Of a DNA stretch of 64,000 nt, positions 42,870 to 53,061 are shown piece after piece; within the stretch, counting starts at the first letter, position 1, and every line of letters begins with the position of its first letter. Origin of the DNA: Shinisaurus crocodilurus. Taxonomy: Eukaryota > Chordata > Lepidosauria > Squamata > Shinisauridae. Made by a program: the position numbers and the translations under genes. The notes beneath the pieces were generated by a model. That model searched no databases and was not told where the DNA came from. It saw only the letters and a program-made list of their open reading frames with translations. The stretch spans positions 35,297,091 through 35,361,090 of the forward strand of contig CM037888.1 in assembly GCA_021292165.1 (NCBI GenBank), written 5' to 3'.

Positions 42870-44765
42870 AGAAAGTTTCCTTCTGAAAATGGAAGTCTTG
42901 CCAAAATGAGAACAAAAGGGAGCACAAGCTTGCACAAAAGAGATACAAGCAGACAAGAAGAGATACAAAAAAGCATTTTGAGGAGCATATTGCTAACAAT
43001 ATCAGGGCCAACAATAAAGAATTCTTTAAAAATATCAGAAGCAGAAAACCAGCTAGGGAGGCAGTTGGACCACTGGACAACAATGGAGTTAAAGGAGTAC
43101 TAAAGCAGGATAAGGAGATTTCAGAGAAGCTGAATGAGTTCTTTTCATCTGTTTTCATTGCAGAAGATGTAGGACAGATATCTGTGCCTGAACTGATGTT
43201 TTCAGGAAGGGAGTCTGAGGAACTGAGACAAATAACGGTGACAAGAGATGAAGTTCTCAACCTTATCAACAAACTGAAAGCTAATAAATCACCGGGCTCA
43301 GATGGTATCCATCCTAGAGATTTTGGAAGAACTCAGATATGAAATTGTTGCTCTTCTAATTGTTGCTCTTGGGTATATGTCCCCAAGAAAGAATCAACAT
43401 GGCTCCTGCAAAGGTAAGTGATGCCTTGCTAACCTTTTAGAGTTCTTTGAGAGTATCAATAGGACAGGGGTCGGTGTTCCAGTATACGGACTTCCCAAGA
43501 GGCTTTTGACAAAGTCCCTCACCAAATGCCCCTGAGCAAATTTAGCAAATCCTGGAATAAGAGGGGAGGTCCTCTTATGGATCAGTAACTGGTTAAAGAA
43601 CAGAAAGCAAAGAGTAGGATTGAATGGTACATTCTCCCAATGGAGGGAAGTTAACAGTGGGGTCCACAGGGATCTGTATTGGGGGACCAATGCTTTTCAA
43701 CTTGTTCATAAATGATCTGGAATCAGGAGTGAGCAGTGAAGTGGCCAGGTTTGTGGGAGACACCAAATTATTTAGGGTGGTTAAAACAAAAAGGGATTGC
43801 AAAGAGCTCCAAAAGGCTCTCTCCAAACTGGGAGAATGGGCATCAAAATGGCAAATGTAACCAAGTTTAAAGTGAAGCATGTTGGAGCAAAAAATCCCAA
43901 CCTCACATATACACTGATGGGATCTAAGCAAGCAGTGACTGACCAAGAAAATTGGGGTTGTGGTGGACAGCTTGATGAAAATGTCGACCCAGTGTGTGGC
44001 TGCTGTGAAAAAGGCAAATTCCATGTTAGGCATAATTAGGAAAGGAGTTGAAAATAAAACTGCCAAGATCAGACTGCCCTTATACAAACCTATGATGTGA
44101 CCACACTTAGAATATTGTGTACAGTTCTGGTCACCACACCTTAGAAAGGATATTGTAGAGTTGGAAAAAGTGCAGCAAAGGGCAACTAAAATGATCAAGG
44201 GGCTGGAGCGACTCCCCAATGAGGAAAGGATGCAACACTGTTTAGCATAGAGAAGAGGCAAGTGAGAGGAGACATGGTAGAGGTATACAAAATTATGCAC
44301 GGTGTGGAGAAAGTGGGTAGAGAGAGATTTTTCTCCCTCTCTCATCATACTAGAACCTGGGATCATCCTTTGATGCTGATTGGTGGGAGATTCAGGACAG
44401 ATAAAAGGAAGGACTTCTTCACACGGTGCATGGTTAAACTGTGGAATTCACTTCCGCGAGATGAGTGATAGGCCACCAGTCACTTTTTGGAGGCTATGAA
44501 AGGGGATTGGATAAATTAATGGAGGAGGAGGCTACCAATGGCTACGAGTCCTGATGGCTATATGCTACCCCCAGTGACAGAGGCAGCAGTATGCCCATGT
44601 ACATCAGTTGCTGGGGCACATGGGCAGGAAGGTGCTGTTGCACCCATGTCCTGCTTGTGGGTTTCATGTGGGCAGCTGGTGGGCCACTGTGTGAAGTCAA
44701 CAGAATGCCGGACTAGATGGACCTTGGTCTGATCCAGCATGGCTCTTCTTGTGTTTAGCTTGTGG
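42870..44765 (+). pseudogene. Old CR1-type LINE ORF2 relic and 3' UTR
   Basis: Decayed RT blocks appear in order: NKEFFKNIRSRKPAREA-like (about 43010), LINKLKANKSPGSDGIHPR (43260-43320), VNSGVHRDLYW-like (about 43660), LFINDLESGV (43700-43730), GDTKLFRVV (43755-43785), [18 protein letters not shown] (44100-44140), [22 protein letters not shown] (44165-44215) and KRQVRGDMVEVYKIMHGVEK (44255-44310). Then FFTRCMVKLWNSLPRDE and a stop at 44466. A 3' UTR with CTAGATGGACCTTGGTCTG follows. Many frameshifts and stops show great age. Confidence 0.8.
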
Positions 44766-45530
44766 TCTACTAAACCCCTGGAGCCTTATTACAGGTATTG
44801 CTGTTACGTCAGCAATCTTATATTTGTGCATCTGATTTTCCCTACCCAAATGCAGAACTTTACATTTATTTATGCTGAAATCCGTGTGTTCTCCATCCTG
44901 TCATGATCATCTTGAATCCTGCTTCTGTCTTCTAAGGTAGCTACCCTTCCCACTTTGGTGTCATCTGCAAATTTGATTTATTTATTTAAAACATTTATAT
45001 ACCACCCTTTATCTGATCCAGATTCAAGGATGATGTTGTACCACAAAAGCATTCTCATTTACTGCTTGGTGCCAGTTGTTTATGAAGAAGCTGAATAGCA
45101 CTAGGCGCTGGACAGCACCCTGCTTGTCACTTCTCCCAGGTTGATGAGGGGCCATCGAATATGGACCATACTCTTTGGTATGGTCCATCTACCAGATACT
45201 ACACTTGATCTTAGCCAAAAGGCCGAGAAGCGATTGTATCTACCAGATACAAATCCACCGAACAGTAGCATCACCCAGCCTACATTTTACCAGCTTATCA
45301 GCAAAAATAGCGTGGGTACCTTGCTGAAAGCGTTGCTGAAATTAAGATATAGTATGTCCACAGCATTCCCTTGCCAAGCGAGGAACTCTCTCTACAAAAA
45401 AGAGCTAGGGTTAGTCTGGCATGACGTACTCCTGAGAAACCCACACTAGCTTTTTGTAATCTCATGACCTTCTTCTTTCCCAGCAAAGGGTGCTGTTTGT
45501 TACTATCTTCCCCTGGCATGGGTCACCCCT
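44766..45530 (-). mobile_element. Old CR1 fragment, reversed, host of U2 insertion
   Basis: On the minus strand it carries a TCATCAAATTTGCAGATGAC-like RT block (near 44960) and, at 45340-45480, sequence matching CR1 from a more 5' part of the RT. The two parts are separated by a region with LINE-tail-like TTTATTTATTTAAAACATTT (44978-45000) and the U2 insertion. Confidence 0.65.
45193..45234 (-). pseudogene. RNU2: U2 snRNA 5' fragment (retrocopy), 13-bp TSD
   Basis: The minus strand reads ATCGCTTCTCGGCCTTTTGG then CTAAGATCAAGTGTAGTATC and TG, identical to U2 snRNA nucleotides 1-42 as I recall them. It includes the branch-point recognition sequence GUAGUA. It is flanked by a perfect 13-base duplication ATCTACCAGATAC (45187-45199 and 45238-45250), whose left copy overlaps the U2 3' end by seven bases. 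Three extra bases separate the U2 5' end from the right copy. It lacks the Sm site and 3' stem-loops, so it is not a functional snRNA. The intact 5' end with a lost 3' part indicates retroposition of a truncated RNA. Confidence 0.9.
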
Positions 45531-46304
45531 TTATCTCCAACCCAGGAATTCCAGGGCTTTAACTATGAATAGGACTATCTAACACTACCACTGCACTTGG
45601 CAGGCAGTATGAGGCATCTGGACTGGCCAGGCCTACTATCAAGGCCAGGACTCAGAAGCTAGAGGGCTCGGTTGACCATGCGAGCACTTTTTATAGACCC
45701 CAGGTTGGAGATCCGGGTCTAGATTTGAGTCCAGCAACCCTCAGACATGACCTAGCCCTGACACGACCTCTGCAGCCCCCACCATGCCTACCCCAATCAC
45801 TGGCACCATTTTGTGAGTCAAGCTCATGTTCCTGCATCAAAAATGGCTACCATCCCTAAACAAGCAGAGCAACCAATGCAGTTCAAAGACTGTGTGGGAA
45901 AGCAGAAAAACCATGGAATGTTTATCCAGTCTCAGCTGCCAGGAGGAATTAGGGACACCTTGAATTTGCAACACGATTTCTATCCTGGATAAATAACCAT
46001 TCTATAATCCAGCTTTTTTCAATTTAGCTGGGCTTAATTTGAGCTGGGGCTCACTAGGACTAAATGGATTTTGGTGGTGCCTGGGAACAATTATGTTGGG
46101 AAAACACTCTCTGATTCCTGCTAGGATGCATTAAATATCTCCTTTTCTATTTCAGTTTATTTGTATTTGTGTTGTTGTTTGTTTGTTTTTAAATCTCAAT
46201 TTCCTGTTGATTAAAGACATGGACTACTCACTGTTGACTAAATCTTAAATCAGAATTCCCTTGCAATATTACCAAGAAAGCTGACATTTATGAAGCTCAG
46301 TAAA
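45531..46304. other. Unassigned spacer, no gene seen
   Basis: No exon or named repeat was recognised. It ends with the A of the Helitron A/T target. Confidence 0.35.
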
Positions 46305-46530
46305 TCTATATAAAAGAAGAAGTCCTGACTGACTGACTGACTGACTGACTCATCAACTCCCAGCTCAAACCGTTTAATCTAGGAACATGAAATTTTGAAG
46401 GAACATTGTTTTTATGACGTAGACACCCACTAAGGAAGGATTTTTGGAAATTCCGTCCCTAAGGGGGTGAAAAGGGGGGGAATCGCCCCACTCTCATATC
46501 TCCTATGGGCAAAACAACAGGGGAGCAGTT

Positions 46531-46656
46531 ATGCAAATCAGACTCACCTCATAATTGCTGCAGGAGCCAATAGGAGCAGTTATGCAAATAGCCCATATGA
46601 CACTTAGAATGTTCATATGAATTCCTGCAGGGGCCAATAGGAGTGGTTATGCAAAT
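46531..46656. repeat. Tandem octamer (ATGCAAAT) units in Helitron, left group
   Basis: ATGCAAAT occurs exactly at 46531-46538, 46582-46589 and 46649-46656, each in a unit with GGAGCAGTT or GGAGTGGTT before it. CCAATAGGAG is present in two of the units. Two more octamers are at 48050-48057 and 48122-48129, beyond the nested hAT, in units with GGAGTGGTA and GGGGCGGAT. Confidence 0.85.
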
Positions 46657-46928
46657 CTCCCCTAGGCCATTTAGAATGTTCTCTAAGGGGGTGAAAAGGG
46701 AGGGAAACTTTTTAAATGACTGACTGACTGAATGAATGACTGCTGTGTGTGGGATGTCATTGCATAGGCTCCACCACGTTTTGACGGATCTACCCCAAAC
46801 TTGGCACGGTTGGACGGATCCGCCCCAAACGTGGCATGCATACTCTCCATCACCCAAGGACAAAGACTGGTGGGTTCAAATATCTGAAAACCCCTTACTG
46901 TGCCTGTACGGCCCAAAATAGATGAGAG

Positions 46929-47994
46929 CAGGGCCGGTGCAGGGCAGTTTGGTGCCCTAGGCAAGATCAGATATTTAGTGCCCCCCCCTTCCCACTTGAG
47001 CCCTCCCTCCCTCCAGCCCTATGCCCATTATGAAATAAAAGTCAATCGGCAAAACCTAAAAAAATTATCATAATAATAAATTATTATCCTCCTCCTTAGC
47101 ATATTTGATCACTGGGATTCTCTGGTCTGTCTTCCCTCTCTTTCTCCCCCCTTTCCTTTTCTTTTCTTACGCCTTCTCTCTCTTTCGTTCTCTCTCTCTC
47201 TCTTCTTTTTGTTCCCCTCCCCCTTTACCTTCTTTTTTGTGTGTATGTGCAAAATTTATCTCTCCTCCCCTCCCCCCACACCCCATCTCCTCTCCTGCAA
47301 GCTCCTCTTCCCCCCACCCTCTCCAATTTCTTCTTTCGCGTGCATGCAAAATTCTGGTTTATTTTTTGCTTCTGATATTTATTATTAAATAAAATTTTAT
47401 TAATTTTTTTGGCTCCCCCAGCCCCCCCTTCCTCCTCCTCCCCCACCCCCACTCCTTTTATCATTCTCCCTGGCTAGGGGTGGGGGCTCCTCAGCTTGGG
47501 GAGAGTTCACTCTGGTTACCCCCTCTCTCTTTCTGCCTGCCTGCCTCCCTCACCCACCCACCCACCTCCTCCAGCGCCACCGCCACCTCCCTCCCTAACC
47601 GCCCCCCCTCTTCTCCTCCCCTTATCGCCCCATGTGCTGTACGAGAAAGCAGCTTTGCTAAAGAGACCCACTTGCGAAAGAAACAGGAGCGGCATAAGGC
47701 TTGGGCAAGCGGCAGCAGCAGGAGGACGGCGAAAAAAAAGGAGAGAGCTGAAGTAGCCGCAGCGGGGAAAGAAAAGGAGGAGGGGGAGGGGGGGAAGAAA
47801 GAAAGAAAGACAGAAAGAGAAAGCAAGCCTGGGGACAACAAAAACAGAAGAAGAGACCGGCACACGGAGAGAGAAAGAAGCGAAGCGAAGGGGGAAAAAC
47901 CAGGGAGGCTTCTGATTTGGTGTGGTTTCTGCGCCCCATTTAGCCATGCACTCTAGGCAGCCGCCTAGTTGGCCTAATGGTAGCACCGGCCCTG
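46929..47994 (-). mobile_element. Non-autonomous hAT, CAGGGCCGGTGC family, longest copy
   Basis: 1066 bases, reversed, from CAGGGCCGGTGCAGGGCAG to GGTAGCACCGGCCCTG, with a perfect 8-base duplication GATGAGAG (46921-46928 and 47995-48002) in the Helitron. The interior is strongly strand-asymmetric: pyrimidine-rich at 47100-47640 and purine-rich at 47690-47890, with CAATCGGCAAAACC near the left end. Open frames across it are compositional. Confidence 0.93.
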
Positions 47995-48189
47995 GATGAG
48001 AGCCAATGGCGTCACTTGGGATGTTCGCAGGGGCCATTCAGGAGTGGTAATGCAAATCACTCCACCGACATATAGAATGTTCGTATGAACTGCCGCCACA
48101 GGGGCCCAATCAGGGGCGGATATGCAAATCTCTCCTACGTCCAAACAGAATGTTCATATGTACTGCAGCCGGGGCCTACACGGGGGGGG

Positions 48190-48425
48190 GGGGGAGCAGG
48201 GATTTCATTGTTGTGTGGTCCGGGGGGGGAGGGGCAAGCAGGGATTTCATTGTTGGATAGTCCCGAGGGGGGGAAGAGCAGGGATTTCATTGTGTGGTCC
48301 CGGGGAGGGGGGGAGGGACGCAGGGATTTCATTGTGTGGTCCCGGGGGCGAAGCTGGGATTTCATTGTGCAGTCCCGGGGGAGCTGGTAGTCCTGGGGGA
48401 GCTACGATTCCATTATGTAGTCCCG
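48190..48425. repeat. About 41-bp GC-rich minisatellite in Helitron
   Basis: GGGATTTCATTGT recurs at about 48199, 48241, 48281, 48323 and 48356, with a degenerate sixth at about 48402. Each is followed by a TGTGGTCCCGGGGG-like G-tract. Spacing is mostly 40-42 bases. Confidence 0.88.
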
Positions 48426-48541
48426 GGGGACCTTTCCTATGGAGGGATTCAAAACAGCGGACAGCTACCTTAAGGAATTTCGAACAAATGGTGCCTATAG
48501 GAAAATGATGACCCGTGCAACGCCGGGTAAAAAAAAGCTAG

Positions 48542-49325
48542 TTACTTATAAAACTGGGAGTGTTCGATGGGAAATACACAATAAAATCTCTTTCCAAACA
48601 AACATTGGTTGACAGCAAACAGATGGTTGGAGGCTCTTCCTTACAAACCAGAAAATTGTAATTTAGCAGGTTTCATTTAAAAAAAAAGAAATAAAACATT
48701 TTAAAGGTTTGCCCCATCATCTACGGTAACTGTTTCCCCCCCCCTCTCTGGGCAACATTTCAGTCTCTTGAAAGGCTACTGAAAGGAAAGGATTCAGAAT
48801 GCCTGAAAGTAATTGGCATAAAAAGCTTTCTAAGAAATACTAGCTAAGATTTATAGGAAACAAGCTGCTAGCATACCAAAGATGCAGTATTTAAAAGTCC
48901 AGCTTCTTAACCCATCAATAAATCTTTGCAACTGCACAGTGTAGTTCTGGTTTGGTTGCCAAAGATACCTAGGAAAGTAGGTACAAAATAGCCATTGGTG
49001 GGTGTATCTACCTCTACAAGCTTTGTACAGTGGTAAACCTTAAAATAATATTTTGAGCTTGGCTCAATTAGTATAAAATTGAACCCTGCATTAAAACAAC
49101 ACTGAGATGTGGGTTTCTGTGGTCCAAGCCAAGGGATCCAGAGTTGGCCTAGTCATCTTCTTGGTGTAGCCTCGGAAACCACAACTTGGGAAGCAGTCAG
49201 CTGAATTCTGCTCTGTTTCAGGATGTGATTCGAGCCAGTCCATGGACGCATTTTCACTATCTGCAAAGCGTGGGGAAGGCTGGATTTGCAGCGGCAGCTG
49301 TGTCGAAAAATGACATGCATACATA
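48542..49325. other. Unassigned spacer, no gene seen
   Basis: AT-rich sequence without a recognised exon or repeat. Confidence 0.35.
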
Positions 49326-49482
49326 GATTTCATAGAGTTGGAAGGAGCCTACAAGGCTATCGAGTCCAACCCCCTACTCAATGCAGGAAACTAGAGGAGG
49401 GGTCTCCCATCCAAGTGATAACCGGGCCTGACCCTGCTTAGCTTTCCACGCTCAGACAAGCTGAGCCAGCGTGAGCCACAGG
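49326..49482 (-). mobile_element. 5S rRNA-derived SINE with CR1 tail
   Basis: The minus strand has GCCTGTGGCTCACGCTGG, AAGCTAAGCAGGGTCAGG, CTTGGATGGGAGACC, then the CR1-like end GGTTGGACTCGATAGCC and a tail near TCTATGAAATCTATG. Confidence 0.92.
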
Positions 49483-51862
49483 CACGAAGATGTCTGTCCC
49501 TTCACATACGATACTCAAACAGGAAGCGAGAGGAATTTCCAGTGGCCACCAGGACTGGGATTATCACAGAATCCGAGAGTTGGACACCAGCCTCTCCTGA
49601 ATCACACGGGGCGGTTGGCTTGTGCCAGCCCCGCTGCCTCCGCCTCCCTGTGCAACAACCCCAACTCATTCTCCTCTTTGAAATTAGAGGCAAGCGTTCA
49701 TCTCAGAGCAAATGGAAAGATGGATCAGATGGCATCCATTCATTTTGTTTGTTACTACTAAACAAACTTGTTTTGCCTTTCCTGTATTAGGCAGATTGCT
49801 CAGGTGGGGGAGAAAATATGTGTTTTTAGATGCATCTATTTTTAGTCCAAGTTATTTAGTGCGGCCATATGTCCTGCTTTACAGAGAGCAGGCCCCGATA
49901 TTGAAAGTGTCCTCTATTCCACGTCCGGTTTACAGGTAAAGAACCATAACAAGGGAGGCCGGCAGAGGCCTGGAAGCTGCCCATCAACAGGGAAGCTGGC
50001 CCATCAAGGGTTAGGCACATAGGCACCAGGTCACAGTCTTTCCCACCATGGTATTTCTACTTAAATTATAGTGTTCTAAAGTTGCATCTATATACAAGCA
50101 ATGTTATGCAAATCCATGCCCTCGTTGTCCTCTTTTTTTGGCCACCCTAGTCCAAGTCCTCGACAACCAAGTTCCAAATAAAAAAGGTCCCAATGAAATG
50201 TCACGGCTCTAGGGACAAGTTGTCACGACCCCAGCCGCAGCCGCGCTTAGTGCCAACTAGTGACATCTGCTGAAGCACACCATGGATGGCGAGGCTGCCA
50301 GACCTCCGCTCCAGACCTCTCGTTGTTGCGACCGCTATCTTAATTTTTCCGGAATGGGAAGTTATGTCATCCCATAATATTGTGGGTAAAAAAACCAAAC
50401 CAAACCAATGACTCAGAATGACAGAGCTTCCATGGTATTGCATTTGGTCAAATTAAGATGACATCTGCAACCACAGTCATCGCCAGAGCTGCATCCTCAG
50501 TTCTTGAGCTGGCCTTGGAACCAGCTGGCCTGCTAGCTAAGCAATGCCCCTCCTCTATGGTTCCTTGACCTCTTTAGCTCACAGTGATATTTTGAGACAA
50601 AAAAGACTTCCTCCCAGATGCCTCAGGTGCTCAGTGGCTCGGGTGTTCTAGATCAAATTTATATCCAAATAAAAAGCAATAATCAATCTAACTTAGCTAG
50701 TTACATGTTACCACTTGGATAGAGTCTTGGGTTCAGAGCATACGCAGAGTTCATTGCAGAGAAGAGGAACTGACAGAATGCATCTTCGCCTCCTAATTAG
50801 ATGTTAATAGGAAGACCCAGACTAAGAGTAAAATCACAGGTTACTGGGAATCTGAAGTCAGTAAAAGCCACCCATTGACCGGTCAATCGCTCAGGTGCCA
50901 AAAAAAGAATGGGGAATCTTCCAGAACCCATCTCTGGGCCGAGGATGAGCAATGAGTAGAGAATCAGCCGGACTCAAACACAGGACTCTTTGGTGGAATC
51001 TCTGCCCAGGAAGGGCAGGGGAACCTAAAAGAGAGATACTCCGCTGGGAAAGGAAGTTTGAGGTCCTTTTTCTTGGTACCAGTGCTGGGGTGTAAGTCTC
51101 CCAAAAGGTAGGGAGACCTTGACACAGGCACCAGAGGAAACTGCACCACGGAGGCCACGTGTCTCCAGAGAACCAGGTAGGCAAGTTCACCACAGGGCAG
51201 TGTGTAGCTAGTCTGTGTATTTTTCTGTTTCTTTGTCATTTGCCACTGAATTGCATCTTTAAAACCGCTTGTTGTTACTTTGTACTTTTGGCCTGAATCT
51301 CTAATAAATCTTGTTGGGACTTGAAAAAGATACTAGGAGAGGATATATTGTGGAGTGATATCCTTCCTATCTCACGTTAGTGAGATCAGCAGAGTAGAGT
51401 CCCTTTCCAGCTTAAAAGAAGCTTAGATTTGGCTAGTGTTAGCCAGCTAGCATTTGGTAATCCAGGATGCTTTAAGGCAGACTGGATTTCCCTGGTTTTG
51501 CCCCCTTTTCTCTCCCTCAGAACAATAATCAGAGACACAGTCTTGTGAAAGTTAAAAGTAACATTTACTCACTCAGATTATGCAGTTTCATTCAGGCAGG
51601 CTTAAAAGACGTTTCTTACAGTTGGTACAAGTACATTTGTAGTTACTTGGGGTCTGAACTTGTGGAGTTCAGACCAGCAACTCTGGCTACATGCTGCTGC
51701 TTGGACCACGTGGAGACAACAACAGGAGGTGCTACATTCACTAAGAGTCTGAACAGAAAGAGGAAGAAGCTGAGAGCTACGCCCACTTCCTGTTGGGGCT
51801 CTGTTAATGATTCAATGAGTATCTTCCAGTGAATCCACACTAGAAGATACCAGTGATCTTAA
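49483..51862. other. Unassigned 2.4-kb stretch, possible LTR-like parts
   Basis: Around 51290-51310 the sequence GAATCTCTAATAAATCTTGTTGGG resembles the AATAAA/R region of an LTR element, and 51530-51600 also looks retroelement-like. I could not define termini or duplications. No host exon was recognised. Confidence 0.35.
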
Positions 51863-52414
51863 ATTCCCCTTTACTCGGCACTGGTTAGGCCTCATCTTGA
51901 GTACTGCGTCCAGTTCTGGGCACCTCACTTTAAGAAGGACATAGACAAACTGGAGAGGGTTCAGAGGAGGGCAACAAGGATGATAAAGGGGCTGGAAACA
52001 AGGCCCTATGAGGAAAGACTGAAAGAACTGGGCATGTTTAGCCTTCAGAAGAGGAGACTGAGGGGAGATATGATCGCACTCTTCCAGTATTTGAAGGGAT
52101 GTCACACAGAGGAGGGCAAAGATCTCTTCTCGTTCATCCCAGTTTGCAGGACACGGAATAATGGGCTCAAGTTACAGGAACCTAGATTCCACCTAAACAT
52201 AAGGAAAAATTTCCTGACTGTCAGAGCAATAAGACAATGGAACCAACTACCTAGGGAGGTGGTGGGCTCTCCCACTCTGGAGGCATTCAAGGTGCGGCTG
52301 GACAGCCATCTGTCAGGGATGCTTTGACCTGGATTCCTGCATTGAGCAGGGGGTTGGACTCGATGGCCTTGTAGGCCCCTTCCAACTCTACTTTTCTATG
52401 ATTCTATGATTCTA
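51863..52414 (+). mobile_element. CR1 LINE, 5'-truncated copy
   Basis: It begins abruptly in the RT C-terminus ([20 protein letters not shown] region). A 115-codon C-terminal frame is open from 51980 to the stop at 52325-52327, followed by the 3' UTR and two octamer units. A few substitutions only, so it is relatively young. Confidence 0.92.
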
Positions 52415-53061
52415 ACTATTTCACCCAACTACCTGGTGAAACATGAGCCATAGGTTTTGACTGCAATTTTAATTATCCAACAAATCTTTTACCCTGCTTT
52501 CACCACAACCCAGACTGTGTGCTTTGGGGGGTGAATGGGGGGAGGCTCGCAAGGGGCGCGCCACGTTCCTGGCCACGCGAAAGCTGGCTTAAAGACCAGG
52601 TTGCACGCGGCGTGCTGAGCAAAGCTTGTAACCTAAGCCACGCTCCCTTGAGGACACAAGAGGGCCGCAAAAGAAGCCCGAGGCAAGAAGAGTCCCCATT
52701 GGGATCCCTGGCCAGTCATCCCTGAGGGACTGGGAATGCTTGGGGACTGAGAAGACTGGGTTTGATCTACTCTTGCTAGAGGTAGCCAGTTCTAGTTGGC
52801 ACCGCTGCACCAGACCTGTGCCCGTAGCCGGGGTGCCCGCAAGTGCCGGGACGCCACAACGTGATCAGACAAAAACCAGTGTGTCTCCTTCCCAGTAGGG
52901 TGTCACCTTACCAGACACTCTGCGGGCTCTGCTGAGTTACAGCAGAATGTAGGGATTTGTCGCACCACTCGATACCAACAGGTGGGTGTTGTTGCACTCA
53001 CATCCTGCTTGTGGCCTTCAAATGTGGGTCTTTTGGACTGGGGGAATTGGTGAAAGGACCA
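52415..53061. other. Unassigned spacer with a CR1 3' UTR scrap
   Basis: 52978-53025 contains GTTGTTGCACTCACATCCTG and CTTGTGGCCTTC, like the old CR1 3' UTR at 44630. The rest is unassigned. Confidence 0.35.

Larger units (their letters stand above)
46305..48541 (+). mobile_element. Non-autonomous Helitron with nested hAT
   Basis: The 5' end is TCTATATAAAAGAAG. The 3' end is a hairpin ACCCGTGCAACGCCGGGT (48511-48528) followed by an A-run and CTAG, inserted between A (46304) and T (48542). TC...CTRR termini with a subterminal 3' hairpin and an AT target are the Helitron hallmarks. After subtracting the 1066-base hAT and one TSD, the element is about 1.16 kb. It has a (GACT)n start, imperfect tandem units with octamer and CCAAT-like motifs, and a GC-rich minisatellite. 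No Rep/helicase sequence was found. Confidence 0.88.

Noticed and set aside
45193..45234. Functional U2 snRNA gene
   Set aside because: Only 42 nucleotides are present. There is no Sm site, no 3' stem-loops and no snRNA promoter, and the target duplications show it is a retrocopy.
47480..47956. Basic, Lys/Glu/Arg-rich open frame of 158 residues
   Set aside because: It is the translation of a purine-rich tract within a hAT element, with no domain.
47480..48510. CRISPR-like array from the repeated GGGATTTCATTGT units
   Set aside because: The units are contiguous minisatellite repeats with G-run spacers inside a eukaryotic Helitron, so a CRISPR array is excluded.
50190..51400. A complete LTR element
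   Set aside because: AATAAA and LTR-like sequence are visible, but I could not find matching TG...CA ends or a duplication, so it is recorded only as possible.
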